Source of the DNA: Acidimicrobiia bacterium
GTDB taxonomy: Bacteria; Actinomycetota; Acidimicrobiia; IMCC26256; BP-133
Reading direction: 5' to 3'
DNA length: 5,597 nt
Assembly: GCA_025934385.1 (NCBI GenBank)
Contig: JAICYE010000173.1
Location: forward strand, 1 to 5,597
Below the pieces are notes generated by a model. That model searched no databases. It had not been told where the DNA came from and saw only the letters and a list, made by a program, of their open reading frames with translations. Shown here one piece after another: positions 5,357-5,597 of the stretch (position 1 is its first letter; each line of letters starts with the position of its first letter). A program made the position numbers and the translations under genes.

Positions 5357-5597
5357 TCAGCGAGCCGGGTAGTGACCGCTGCGGTCGAGCCCGCAGAAGA
5401 TCGTGCGGGCCTGGCAAAGGTCGGCCTGGAGCCGGGCGGCGTAGACGGCGTCGTCGAGGTCGCCGGCGCGGGGCGTGGCCCGCCGCACCGTCCTCGCCAC
5501 CGGGCGGACGGGCGACGCCGCCACGGCGGTCGCCAGCGCTACGGCGGCGGCGATGGAGGGGGTCGATGCCGCCGGCGCGGTCACGGCCGGCGGGGCG
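5357..5597 (-). CDS. Alanine-rich protein of unknown function, C-terminal fragment (5' end may lie beyond right edge)
   Basis: A minus-strand frame open from the right edge to TGA at 5359-5357, about 79 residues visible. I do not recognise it. From the edge inward it has a small-residue hydrophobic stretch (SIAAAVALATAVAASPV), a basic segment (VARTVRRATPR), then a more conserved-looking end with DDAVYAARLQADLCQARTIF followed by CGLDRSGHYPAR. Two cysteines (in DLCQA and IFCGL) sit 7 residues apart. A GTG at 5584 could start a 75-residue protein whose hydrophobic stretch might act as a signal or anchor, but no ribosome-binding site is visible and the frame stays open upstream, so a longer protein is as likely. 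It is convergent with the plus-strand operon. Real-gene status rests on the clean stop next to the palindrome and the non-repetitive C-terminus. Confidence 0.5.
   Translation of the reverse strand, partial: APPAVTAPAASTPSIAAAVALATAVAASPVRPVARTVRRATPRAGDLDDAVYAARLQADLCQARTIFCGLDRSGHYPAR

Overview
This is a very GC-rich window with densely packed genes, G/C at most third codon positions, and GTG or TTG starts on several genes. Together with the kinds of proteins present, this suggests a high-GC actinobacterium. An Acidimicrobiia-like or other poorly cultured lineage is possible, but that placement is inference, because there is no rRNA or marker gene here. I see no tRNA, rRNA, CRISPR array, insertion sequence or phage gene.

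Left part (1-2981), all on the minus strand. Reading in the direction of transcription, the order is: a small STAS-domain anti-sigma-factor antagonist (2981-2625), a GNAT acetyltransferase (2616-1861), and a 12-TM MFS exporter (1844-561). The gaps are 8 and 16 bases, so these three look like one operon. After a 92-base gap comes a crotonase/enoyl-CoA hydratase (468-1) with its own strong Shine-Dalgarno. Its C-terminus runs off the left edge.

Right part (3078-5280), on the plus strand and divergent from the STAS gene across a 96-base gap. It holds a 421-residue protein of three PAS domains with no recognisable output domain, then a YceI-family protein whose GTG start overlaps the PAS stop codon by 4 bases, then a 109-residue helical protein of unknown function. 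A long imperfect palindrome (5285-5345) fills the 76-base gap to a convergent, partial, alanine-rich gene of unknown function (5597-5357), and probably serves both sides as a terminator.

How the genes may work together: the centre of the window is a divergent pair of signalling proteins, a STAS switch protein and a PAS sensor. The usual partners of such proteins (RsbW-type kinase, PP2C phosphatase, histidine kinase, GGDEF) are not encoded here, so both must act on partners elsewhere or in a non-standard way. The YceI protein is tightly coupled to the sensor and may bind a lipid or isoprenoid ligand. A sensor/ligand-binding-protein link is plausible but unproven. Most of the window looks like ordinary chromosomal content. 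The parts most worth a second look are the output-less PAS/YceI pair and the long palindrome.
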